The position numbers and the translations under genes were made by a program. This document shows, piece after piece, positions 11,092 to 22,900 of a stretch of 64,000 bases of DNA (its first letter is position 1; every line of letters starts with the position of its first letter). Source of the DNA: Exophiala sp. HKRS030 (taxonomy: Eukaryota; Ascomycota; Eurotiomycetes; Chaetothyriales; Herpotrichiellaceae); the NCBI GenBank assembly GCA_023897205.1, contig JAHWDD010000008.1, positions 2,542,001 to 2,606,000 of the forward strand. Direction: 5' to 3'. Below the pieces are notes generated by a model. It ran no database searches, was not told the origin of the DNA, and saw only the letters and a program-made list of their open reading frames with translations.

Positions 11092-11441
11092 AATCTAATC
11101 TGCATATGGCTTCGAAACTTGGCGCAGACGACTAATTCTTTGTCTTTAAGCGTCCCTTTCGGATTTGATTCTTTTCATTTGCATTCATGCCTGAAGGGCA
11201 CAAGATTCTTGTGGGTATCAAGTTCGTGATATGCTCCTCTATTCATGCTTTTCTCCCTTCCGCAGCAAAAGGACATGTTCATGGGTGTGTCATTCACCTT
11301 TTCCCCGTCATTTCTTCACACAAACTCCTTGATTCCACCCGTTGTATGAGCTGTAAGTCTCGTGGCCTTCTTGTCCGAATACATTCTTGAAGCACCATCA
11401 CCTCATGACCGAAACGGTTCCAGAGTGTTTCGATCAAGACA
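11092..11441. other. Convergent intergenic spacer
   Basis: This 350-bp gap separates the 3' ends of the methionine sulfoxide reductase and DBP5. I see only presumed 3' UTR. Confidence 0.65.
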
Positions 11442-13161
11442 CTATTGTGCAGCAGCCATATTTGCACCTTGGAAGTTGACGCCGGCTCTTGAACTCTTGA
11501 TGATCTTGGTGACTGTCTCCTCCAATTCATCCCAATCATCTGTTGCCACCTTTGTCATCTCCGTTCCAAAATATCTTTGAATCTCCATCAACTTCTCCCA
11601 TTCCTCCCGGTTGCTGATGAAGGTTACTGCAACTCCAACACGGCCAAAACGACCAGTTCGACCGATACGATGGAGGTACGTCTGTGGATCGGCCACGTAT
11701 CTACCGCGACCGAGAAACTTGTCAGGAACGTCATAGTTGACGACCATTGACACAGACTGTACATCAATACCACGAGCAAGGACGTTGGTTGTGATAAGGA
11801 CCTTGGCATGTCCCGTACGGAAAGCGTCAATGATTACATCTCGCTGAGACCCTTCATAGCCACCAGTGAGTGAAACAACCTTGTGACCTTCTGCAGTCAT
11901 CCGCTGTTCGATATTGAGGGCCGTCTCTCGTGTCTATAAAAAGTTAGCCACCAAAAGGGAAATTACCGTACTACAAACATACCTTGACGAAAATAATGGA
12001 AGAACCAATGGTCAAAAGACCGTAGAACTTGACCAATGCGTCATACTTGGCCTGGTCACTTGCACAGTCAAGGTAAATCTGCTTGATACCCTCAACTGTA
12101 AGATCCTCGTGTCGTAGGGTCATTTGATTTGCGTTAGGTGCAAATGCTGTGGCGTATTGCACGACTTGGTCGGGGAATGTGGCTGAGAAGAGGACGATTT
12201 GAATGGTTTTTGGAAGCATGCTGTGGTAAAGGTTAATGATTGCGAAGCAACAGCGTGATTCGACATAACATACCCTTTTACGCGAATACATTGATCTCCT
12301 AAACCTTGTTGATCCAACATATTATCGGCCTCATCCAGAACGAGAATTTTGATGCCTCTAGCATCCATGTTTCTCTTACGAATCAGGTCCATGACAGTTC
12401 CTGGAGTGCCGACAATCACCGAGGCTTCGAATTTCCTTGTTCTCTGCGCGGCATCTTGAGGGACACCTGCTTCGACAATGAGACCTGGCACAAAAGAACC
12501 CATGACCTTGACAACGCCAACAATCTGTCGAGCCAATTCTCTACTGGGAGCAAGCACCAAGGCCTGAGGAGTCTTCTGCTTTTGCTCGGTGGATAGATCG
12601 AGACGAGCCAGAATATTGAGAACAAATGCCGCAGTCTTGCCAGTACCTGATTGAGATTGACCGATAAGATTGTGAGGAGGATTCATGAGTAAAAGTGGGA
12701 GGGTCTTCTCTTGAACCTTGGAAGGCTTTCGAAAGTTCATGCTCATGACGCCTTTGAGGATGTTTTCGTCGCTGTGAATGTTAGATCTTGAAATCTTATA
12801 TGACTGAACCGAGTTAGACTTACAGTCCTAACCCTTCAAAAGTTGTGGCAGAATATAACGGATTGTTTGGATCAGCTTGCATGTCGGCCAATTTGACCTC
12901 AACCTGGTAGTCGGGCTCATGCAGCGTCGAACCACCAAAAGGGGCAGTGGCTCCATCGGTCTGGGGTATGTTGGGAGGAGAAGAGGGATCGGCTGCTGCG
13001 TCGAGTTTGAGGTTGGCTATCGACGGTGGTTCTTCAGTCGCTGGTGAAGATACCTCATCGGCCCAAGAGGTGCCTGATTTGGGTTGAAAGGATTCTGCTT
13101 TGGGATCAGGCTTAGAGATGCGGTCTGCCAGTGAACCGCTCGCAGAGGCTCCTTCTGACAT
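11442..13161 (-). CDS. DBP5: ATP-dependent RNA helicase DBP5
   Basis: This DEAD-box ATPase works at the cytoplasmic face of the nuclear pore, remodelling mRNPs at the end of mRNA export. Exons, in coding order, are 13161-12824, 12771-12274, 12220-11983 and 11933-11442, 521 residues. The N-terminal 90 residues are acidic and Pro/Ser-rich, as in DBP5 orthologues. Helicase motifs in order are the Q-motif region [13 protein letters not shown], Walker [22 protein letters not shown], Walker B LDEADNM, FSATFPD, the RGIDV segment and [11 protein letters not shown]. The phrase [15 protein letters not shown] just before the core is characteristic of DBP5/DDX19. Introns are 48-53 nt with GTAAGT/GTATGT donors. 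It is divergent from BZZ1 across 971 bp. Confidence 0.96.
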
Positions 13162-14132
13162 GGCGTCTGAACGGGAGGATGTTATGTGTGAAAGTGCAGA
13201 GGTAGTCGACGGAGTGTCAAAGGTCGACGTCTCCTCAGGTTGCGAACCGTGACCGTAGGAACAGTTTCAGGTGATTCGTGAGGACGGCGATCTCAGTAAA
13301 GGAGGGACGGAAGATCTGGTCTTGCGCTATGTGACGAGGCAAGATGTCAGAGAGTCAGATAGATGTATGATGATGTTCAAATTGAATTTATGGAAGATGG
13401 TTGAGGTTGAGGGATTATAGGAAGAGTGACTGCCTAGAGGTAGTGAATGGAACTGAATGTCACAACTGACAAAATGATCCTGGAAATTTCACTGAATGCG
13501 GCGGTTTGCTTGTGGCGCACATGTTTGCTGAGATGTGGCGCAGTCTTGAATGCGGGGATGACTTTTAACAGGAGTGGCAGGCTTGTCTTTCCCCGCCGAC
13601 GTCCCAATGCCTAAGGGCGATTTAATATCTAGGTACTGAGTGCTTAGATAGGTACACCGGTAGGTATAGGTGGTGCCTAGAGGACAAGAACTGTACATGA
13701 GTTAGGCATAACCTCCCTACATAGGCAGCCTTAGACTGCTTCTTTCCGACTCAGCTGGCTCGTTAGGTAGCCAATTACTCAACCAATTACTCGAGTTGAC
13801 TGACTACGGATTAGATCGTTCCACTTGTTCCTGACGAACCACCAACTCACAATCCACTGTAACCACGTCCAATCGAGACGGCCAATCATTGGAGGGCATA
13901 CGTACGGTGACTGTCCCCGCCAATGTCTCGGCCATCTCCAAATCACTTCCCTCCGGTCCCAGATGCATGCGAACACTCCTGCACTCAACACTCGTACTGC
14001 CTTGACCAAATTGCGCTAACATTGAAAGAGACCGGCCACTCGCTGCAACCACCCTGGCCCATGGAGTCCTAAGGACATCTTCAATCGTGATGAGACAATG
14101 CCGTTGAGTCTGGTTTCTTTCGATACATCACA
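13162..14132. other. Divergent promoter region, DBP5/BZZ1
   Basis: No gene is seen. This 971-bp stretch must contain both promoters and 5' UTRs. TAGGTA runs occur near 13630-13680. Confidence 0.6.
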
Positions 14133-16504
14133 ATGGCCCAACTGGAGGTTGTCAGCTTCGGTACGGAACTCAAAGTACGTTCTACCCAATAGACTATTCA
14201 CAATATTACATGGCCTGTACTGATTTCTTTTTAGGATGGCTACAAGCCTGTCGACAATTGGGTGAGTCGCCTGCGCCTGATCGAACCCTTGCCTACGACT
14301 GACACCATATATAACAGGTCGGCCTTGGGATAGGTTGGCTCTCGGAAATCCAAGAGTTCTACCAAGAGCGATCCGCCATTGAGAAAGAATATAGCCAAAA
14401 ATTGACAGCACTGGCCAAAAAATACTATGACAGGAAAGCAAAGAGATCTAGTAACCTCAGCGTCGGCGACAATCCTGTCTTGACGCCTGGCTCCCTGGAG
14501 GCCGCCTCCCTCACAACATGGACCACACAGCTTTCCACTCTGGAAGCCCGAGCAAACGAGCACGCCAAATTCTCCCAAGACCTCATAAGCCAGGTCGCAA
14601 CACCACTCGAGTACAATGCGAGGAAACTTGAGGAACTGCGGAAGAGCCATGCTGATTATCAAACAAAATTGGTCAAAGAAAGGGACTCTTCGTATGGTGA
14701 TCTCAAGAAGCTCAAGGCGAAGTACGACACCGTTTGCCAGGAAGTCGAAAATCGCAGGAAGAAAGCAGAATCATCATTTGACAAGTCCAAAGCCCAGAGC
14801 TCATACAACCAGCAATTGATGGAAATGAATAACATCAAGAACACTTACCTCATTGGAATCAATGTCACAAACAAATTAAAGGAATGTTACTATCACGAGT
14901 ACGTCCCAGAACTACTAGATTCTCTTCAGGACCTGAATGAGACTCGAGTCGCTAAATTGAATTCCATCTGGCTTGTCGCTGCAGCCCTTGAGACCAATAC
15001 TTTGAAGCGCAGCGTGGATCACTTGTCACATCTTTCTGCAGAAATCCCCAGAAACAATCCCAGTTTGGATAGCAACATGTTCGTTCGGCACAATGCAGTC
15101 CAATGGCAGGAACCCTCAAACCTTGTCTTCGAGCCATCACCTGTGTGGCTGGACGCAGACAACATGATGACGGACGAAACCTCCAAGATTTTTCTCCGTA
15201 ATATCCTTCAAAAGAGCAAACCGCTGATCAGCCAGCTGAAATCAGAGGCTACCACAAAACAGCGCGAATTGGAAAATGTGAAAAAAGCACGTCAGAATAT
15301 TCGCGAGGGCAAAGACAAGCGAGATGAGGTCGATTGCGTTAGGTCACAGTTCGCCGTACAAGAAGATCTACACGCTATTGATAGAAAGCGTCTGACAGCC
15401 GAGGTGGAGACCTCGACCATTCTTCAAGTTGTTGGTGACCTTAGTATGTATGGAAAGAGTCACCCCTTCAAGTCGGAAACCTTCAAGATCCCCACAAACT
15501 GTGACTTGTGTGGTGATCGCATATGGGGTCTGAGTGCAAAGGGATTCATCTGCACAGACTGTGGATTTACATGTCATAGTAAATGTCAGATGAAAGTGCC
15601 AGCCGACTGTCCTGGTGAACAAACCAAAGAGGATAGAAAGAAGCTGAAGGCTGAAAGGCAAGCCGCTGCGAGTGTAGCCGTGGAGGTTCCTGTAGTCAAC
15701 GGGAACAACAATCCACCTCCGCTCACAAGACAAGACACTATGAACAGCCTTTCCTCTGGCTATGCTGCAAGTGCAAGCAGATCTTTATCTGGTAACGTTC
15801 CCAGATCTAGCACTCAGGATGACACGACGCCTACAACAAGCTCTCCTCTGACTGCTGCACCTTCGAATGCTGGATCAAGTGCTGGAGGTGCTCCACGAAG
15901 AAACAGAATAGTAGCTCCGCCACCTAGCGCTTATGTTGGTTCTGCCCCTCAGCAACAAATGGTAGTAGTCAACCGAAAGCAAAGATGCTTTATGCCTACG
16001 ATGCCCGTGACGCAGGGGAGGTGTCTGTTTCAGAAGGCGCAGAAGTAAGAATTATAGAGCCAGATGGTAAGAGATACAGACTTGATTGTTTGGTGATGAT
16101 ACTAACTTCGATCAGATCAAGGATGGACCAAAGTGAGCGCGGGATTCGGGAAAGAAGGGCTTGTGCCGACAGCCTATCTAGAAGAGCTCCCCGCGGCGGT
16201 AAGTACACCAGCACAAGAACGGCCGCCATCACTGTACTCGAACAACTCCAGTACTTCGTTGGGGTCGTCAGGCCTCGCCGCAAAGAAGAAGCAGGGTCCT
16301 GCCGTAGCACCAAGGCGTGGCGCAAAGAAGGTGAAATATGCCGAAGCACTCTACGCCTACACTGCACAAAGTGATGCCGAATTTGATATGACGGAAGGCG
16401 AAAAGTTCATCTTGGTTAGCATGGGAACAGGTGATGGATGGGCTGATGTCGAAAAGAATGGCGAAGTCCGCAGTGTGCCTGCGAACTATATCCAAGAAAT
16501 CTAG
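14133..16504 (+). CDS. BZZ1: BZZ1: F-BAR, C1 and two SH3 domains (frameshift in sequence)
   Basis: BZZ1 bends membrane and recruits the WASP-Arp2/3 machinery at cortical actin and endocytic sites. Exons are 14133-14174, 14235-14261, 14318-16066 and 16116-16504, about 735 residues. The second exon is only 27 nt. Domains in order: F-BAR/FCH with long coiled coil (about 5-270), a C1 zinc finger around residues 403-452 (HPFKSETF, CDLCGDRIWG, CTDCGFTCHSKC), a Ser/Thr/Pro-rich linker, SH3-1 from about 578 (KMLYAYDARDAGE) and SH3-2 from about 679 (EALYAYTAQSDAEFDM). The frame slips by one missing base between PPPSAYVG and the first SH3, most simply at CCCC 15945-15948. Reading past the slip without correction gives a premature stop at about 16047. 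An intron of 65 or 74 nt would formally fix the frame but uses weak donors and removes conserved-looking sequence. Confidence 0.92.
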
Positions 16505-16930
16505 ATCTCCTGGGATTTGAAAAAAGCAACGATTCTGAAGCAAGTGATTCCATTCCAATATAGAAATTAGCATACCGTGATGAAGAACTTGAAGAACGAC
16601 GGAAGGATTTGCGCATGCCAAATACTTCAAAAAATAATCATTCATCATTTCCTCGATTACTTTTCGTCTAATATCCCCATGTATTCGTGTGTCAAGGTCT
16701 CGTAGCGCGTAACGCGTGGATCTGGATCATACAGCACAAACGTGTCTCACGACACAGTAGAACGACAGACCGTGGTGCCAAAAAAAGTCCGAGCAATAGA
16801 ATAAAGGGAAAACGTGACGTAGATGCTTGTCTTTGCTATTATCACAATTAAACAATATACCGCCCTTGCCCCGACATTACAAGCATAGCCAGACACTCTT
16901 ATTGTGAAACCCACAGGCCGCCCACATCAA
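16505..16930. other. Convergent intergenic spacer BZZ1/VPS13
   Basis: No gene is seen. The stretch holds the 3' UTRs of BZZ1 and VPS13. Confidence 0.65.
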
Positions 16931-19900
16931 TCATCCCTTGGCGTTGTATTTGTCATTGAATGCATTCACCGCTGTTGGATACATGGTTAGTATTGAATGA
17001 CACGAAGACTGAATTTCACAGTGACGGTAGAGAGGAGAACTTACCAATTGCAATCTGTCTATACAGCCAATTCCTACTCGTTTCATCGGCGACAGGGATG
17101 AAAGGCCCATTGGCACCACCTTTCAGGCCGAAACTCATGCCCGTGCGCTCCTTGCTGATGGTCTGAACGTCGGTCAACCTGACGTCCCACTCCATGCGCA
17201 GTTTCTTGGTGCGGATCATCAGGATGCGGTCGTAGGTGATCATGACCATCATGTCGCGGCCCTCGAGCTCGAGGTGTGCGATGTATTCTTCGTTGAAGAA
17301 CTTGCCGTCGTCGCACGTCTTGAGCCAGAATTGGCCCAGCGCTTCGCGTTGTGAGTATGGCCGCACAATGCCGTCCATGCCGATGAACCGAGTCAGGCGT
17401 ACGCGGTCGAGGCCTTCGGCATCGAAGACGGTGGTCGTGTTTCGAACGCCTTCGGCGACGTTGGATGCCAAGTCAAAGGCGCCAATGGCTGGCTTGGTGG
17501 CAAGGCCGAGGACTCCTTTACCGACGCCTTTGACGAAACCGAATGCGCCCTCTTTTTCAGCTCCTTCTAGAGGATGTCGGGCAAGCCCGCCAATGCCACT
17601 GGCGACGCTTGAAGCGAAGGCATTGCCGCCAGATGTCACGCCGTACAGTGCATGCTTTGGTCGATTACGGCTCTTGGACATGCGGCGTTGGTCTTGGAAT
17701 TCTTTGTCCATTGTCGCTGCAGCGAGGCCTTTTGACATTGATCCAGTGAACTTTGCCATGCTGTCACTAAAACCAAAGACGGATTTCTTTACGAAGCTGC
17801 TTGCACCTTTTGCAATGCCAATACCTAATTCTTGAGGCCGGTCGGTCATGACCAAACCTTGGTAAGGTTCGTAGAAGATGTCTGCGACACCAGAGCTGAC
17901 ACTGTTGAAAAGGCCGACAGGGTTACCTAAGAAGTCGGCAGAGCCTAGGATGATATGTACCTGGCGAAGGACTTCTTGAGTGTAGTGATTCTGAATATTA
18001 GCCATCAGTGCCGGAATCGAGATACGAGCGTTCTCGAGCATCAAGGCGTTCAGCTTGATTGGTGCATCGTTAACGTTGCCGATAGACATAGTCATGACAT
18101 TGACTAAGAACATCAGAGGGCTGCTGACGAAGTTGTCCTCGGCATTGATACGCTCTGTACGCACGAATGAGAGGTCCAATTGTATTGGTTGAAGATGCAA
18201 AAGTTCAAAATATACATCTTGACCTTGTTGTTCAAGCGTAGGTTCTGGAACATCGAGGTCTTCGTCGCAGAGTTTTCCTTCTTTCTCTTCAGCCCACGAA
18301 GCACCTGGAACCTTGAGAAAGTCAAGCATGGAGAAAATGAAATCTTCATCGAGTTCGATAGTGATCTGTTGAAGTAGGAGAGTGGCATATTTGATATACA
18401 ATACTCCATAAGAATCGTCCTTGACCCGTGTGACCATAGTGTGAAAGATTGGATGTGCTTCCATCTCCTTGCCCGTCTTCGGCACGACGCTCGGATACAG
18501 TAGTATGGGAAAAATTCCTCCATAAAGTTGGTTATCGATCTGAATCCACTTGATTGTTGTATTGATCGTCTGGTATAGCTTCGAGTCACCATACTTGAAT
18601 TCTATTTCACGGAAGGTGAGATACATGAGTTCTTTCATCCTAGTGTTGACAAGGGAGATGCCGATTCCTGCGAGACGAAGTTCTGCCTTGAAATTGACTT
18701 CTGATTCGATTTGTTTGACTTCGAATCCTTGATTTAGACTCGTCTGAGAAGCAGTGGTTGCTCCAGTCTTCTGGCGGTAAAGTGACCTAGACGGTTTGTA
18801 GTTCGATAGTACCAGAGTTTGAGTTGGACCATCTGCAACAATATTGACGTCTATCACCTTCATGGGACCATTGCGATCTGCTGGTGGCAGTTTGATGGGT
18901 ATCAAATTGCCAATTTCGGCGAGCTTGACGTATCTTTCCTTGCCTCTCGAGGTGAGAACGAGCTCCTTGTTCTTGGAGGCAGGGTAATCCCAAGCATAGG
19001 GCATGATGCTTCGTGGAGGTAGTTTGTAGCGGATCGGCTTCCATCCGCTGCCACGGTCTTCTTCTTCGTCCTCGGCAATGTTAGGATTGGCCTGGAAGAA
19101 CAGGAACTCTGTGTCACTTTCATTCCGCATCGAGAAAGGCCAGTGCTTTGTCTCAATACTGAAATGCAAAAACAATGTTGCATCTTCCAGAATAATCTCG
19201 ACACGAACTAGCCTCTGTCGTTGACCATGTTTGGCGAGTTTCACATGTGTCATTCCAACATTAGACAGGTTGAATGGGGATGACCATTGGTTGTTGACCC
19301 CTGGGAAGCACAAGCAAAGCTGTTTCTCTGGATTTTGTCTCATGAAGTAGACGGGCTGGAGGTCATTACTCTTGAGTTTGATGACATCTGAAGATCCGGG
19401 TTCTCGAAGCTCCAAATCTTCGCCTATCTTGTTTTTAAGGACGAACCTTGGAGCCACAGTGACGACTTTCGACAGTGTGTATTTCCCTTCACCTTCTGTG
19501 ACTGACACTCCTACATGGAGTTCAGATCGACCATTTGCTGACGGCAGAACAACTTCGTAAGAACTACCGATAGCATCAAAGCTCTGCGGCTTGCTCCATG
19601 TAGAATCTCCAATCTTCAGCAGAGATCGATTTTTGCGATCATCAGTTGCATATGAGTAAAGCATTGGTAAAGCCTTACCCTTTCCAGAACTTGTACGAGC
19701 ACCTTGCGAAGCCGAAGTCTTCGAAGAGCCAAAGAAAGCCTTGCTCTGTACGCTCATATCTAGTCCAGTCTTGTTCAAAAGTACGTAGGGGCTGTAGACA
19801 GAGACCCTGAAAGCTCCACCACTGTCCTTAATATTTGTATAATGTAGCTTCAATCTCAGTTGCGCTCCAGAGTCATCTTTGACGTGCAATGTCTTCTCGC

Positions 19901-22900
19901 GACGGAAGTCTTCTTGAGTATTGCTGTTGATGATTGCAAAGTCACTGTTCTGGAAAGGCGTATCCTCGATGTCGACACTGAGTAACAACAAATGAGAAAG
20001 CTCAACGACATGCACTGGGCTCACACCTCCCTTTCGCAGGAAATTGGTCCAGTCCTTCTTCGTGTTCTTGTCGTAAATGCGATATCTGAAATCGTATGGC
20101 AAAAGGTTCTGAACCTCAACAGGTGCCGAGATTTGGATACGCATATACGGATAAGTCTTTGTCATTGGATCCTTCTGGTTATAGGCGGCGTGCATCTGGA
20201 AGTAGAATGGTGGAGAGTCGTCTCTACTCTCAGTCTGGCACGTAATGGTTCGGGTTGAGCGTTTCAATAGATCTTTCCAGAATAGACGCTCATTCGACCA
20301 GCCGTACCCAAAGCCTTGATCGGGACGAACAACAAGCGAGTGAACAAATGCTGCTCCAATCGGAGCAGGTTTCGCCTCTCCTGGAGGTACTTTCTCGATC
20401 TTGAGCAGATGGCCTTCCTCGGGCTGTAAACACCGACCTCTATGGGTATTTGAGTCTTATTTTCCACGAGCAGAGGCGATCGGAAGGTGATATACTTCAC
20501 ATTGTCAGATCCAAGTTTGACCTCGACAAGCATACGATGTTGAACTCCATCCTTCTTGGGTTTTAGATTGTACAAAGTTTCTCCTTCTCGAATGACAGGA
20601 ATCCGGCTAACGGTATCAAAGCCACTACCTTCGATCTTGACTCCAACGAGACCAGCATTGCCCTCCGGAGTAAGCTTTTCACGCATGGTCGTTGCATCTT
20701 CGAAGCGCCAGGCATATTCCTCTCCATCACTGAGCTTGGCGGCGTTGGCATTGTCGCTTTTCTCGTCAGCCCATACACTGAGATCAAATCCAGTATAGTT
20801 ACGAATGCGGTAGGGCGCATCTGCAACTCTCGGCTTTGAGAGAATGTCTTCATCGGTTGATAGAAAGTCGAAAGATTTAGACGCCAGTGCAATTGTAGCC
20901 GAGGTGATTGTGAGCTCCATGTTTTTGTGAGAATACACCTCCATCGACAAAACCTCTGGATGAGTCTGCTTGGACATATGAAAGCCTAACTTCCACGGCT
21001 CGATCAATGGTTCCCATGCTGACTTAGAGAAATTGTAGACATTGATGAATGTGTCGAACTTTGTATCCGCGGTCATTGCCCCTGACCAGTCTCGGACATC
21101 CACATCAAACTTCTTGACACTCCAGTCAAGAAGGGGCAGTTCGTGCATGTCACCAATCAATACCACACGGATTCCATCAATTTGAGCAACGAGCTCCTCT
21201 CTCCTCATCACTATTGATTTCTTTGGAACCGTAGACTTGCTGCCCGGTTTGGCGATGGATTTACTCCGCTGAGATTTCTTGGCCGTGGTTGTTGTACCGC
21301 CTGCAATAGATTTGCGTTTGGTCGAAGGAGCTTTTGATGTACCCTTGACTTCCTTGAGCTTGTGGGGCTCCGAATCCTCCTGCATCTGTCCCTGTGGCAT
21401 CGTGGACGAGGCTTTGCTGACTATCTGCATAGCTAGCAAGATATCGCGGAGGGAAAGTCGCAGTACAAGTGGCTCTATTCCGATGTGTATTGATGTAAGA
21501 GAAGACTCTTTGCCCTGGCTGCGGTTGTCCATCGACATTTGAACACTGAAGTCGTCGAGGATACGCAAACGACTGGTCTCGAATTTGTCCATGCGGCAAA
21601 GGAACATCCCCACTTTTGTAATCTGAAGCGTGGTTGCGTTCTGTTTGGAGACAAGGACCTCTTTCGTTCCCAATACAATAGCTTCTGTGTTTGAGATTGT
21701 AGGATTGGCAATGAGAATGATTTGAGCGTCCACGATATTAATGCGAAATGAAACCTCCATCGCCGAGCCTTCCTCTGCAGCTGGCTCACTTGCTTCGATA
21801 GACTTCTGCTCAGATTGTGGACTCAAAGCGTCGTCTTCTGATATCTCGGAAATTTCGGTAATAGGTGGTGGTTCATCAGACGTCAGAGCACTGTTGGCGA
21901 ATGCTTGCAGAGCAAAGAGGTAATCTAGTGCAACAATGATTCTTGGGCTGTCGATAGTAAGCATGACGATCATGTGTTTGTTTGCACCGCCAGAAATCGA
22001 AACACTAGCCATGAATTGCTGCTGTACGTCATTGTTGATCAAGGACATAATTTTGCGAAATTTGTTGGTATCCTTCGTCCGACTGTCACGGATCGTAAAT
22101 GAATGCACGAGCAGCTCGGATTCAAGAGCACCGTCGCTGACCATGCGGAGTTTAACGTTTGTCTCGTTGAGCGAGAACTTCGATATACTTGCACTCTCGA
22201 AGCTTTCGATAGGTTCGTCCTCCTTTCCCAGAATAAGTTCCAGACTGATCATAGGAGCCTTAAATGCGAGGTTCAACTTGGTCCAGGTTTCTTCACTTGA
22301 TCCGAGTTCTGGTCCCTGGAAAGATGGCCTAGAAGGCTCAATGTCTTCGTCTTGCTTCTGAGATGATTCTACCGATTCCTGCGTCGATTGAGGAAGCTCA
22401 TCAGCAATCTCCTCTTCGGACTCTTCTTCGGTCGCGAATGCCGCCGGAATTGTTTTGGTGAGCTCCATCAAAAACTTGAATTGGGTTTGAGAAATCCGTA
22501 GGTTTATGGGAGATATTCCTCCATCAATCTCCAAATCAGGTCTTTCAAGCCCCGATTGATGCTCGAGATATTTGATCTTGAAGTCAAGGTCGACCGTATC
22601 TATCATCTCCAACTCCTGTGACTCTCCATCCTCATAGTTGAATTCGGTTGTTAGACGAATGTTCCGAATGCCAGCAGAAAGTTTGTTGATCATTGGCCCA
22701 TCTTTCTGACCTTGGAGTCCGACAAATTTGTTATTTGCATAAATCTCGCCAAGATACGCTGTAAGAAGGTCGCGTGGCCGATCATCAACCATAGCTCTTG
22801 GGAATACGACGATCGGAGTCTTTATGATGACATCAAAATGCATCTTCTGCGCACTTTGCTGAACTTGAGTAGCTTGGTTTGCAGCTGCTTGCCTTGCGGC

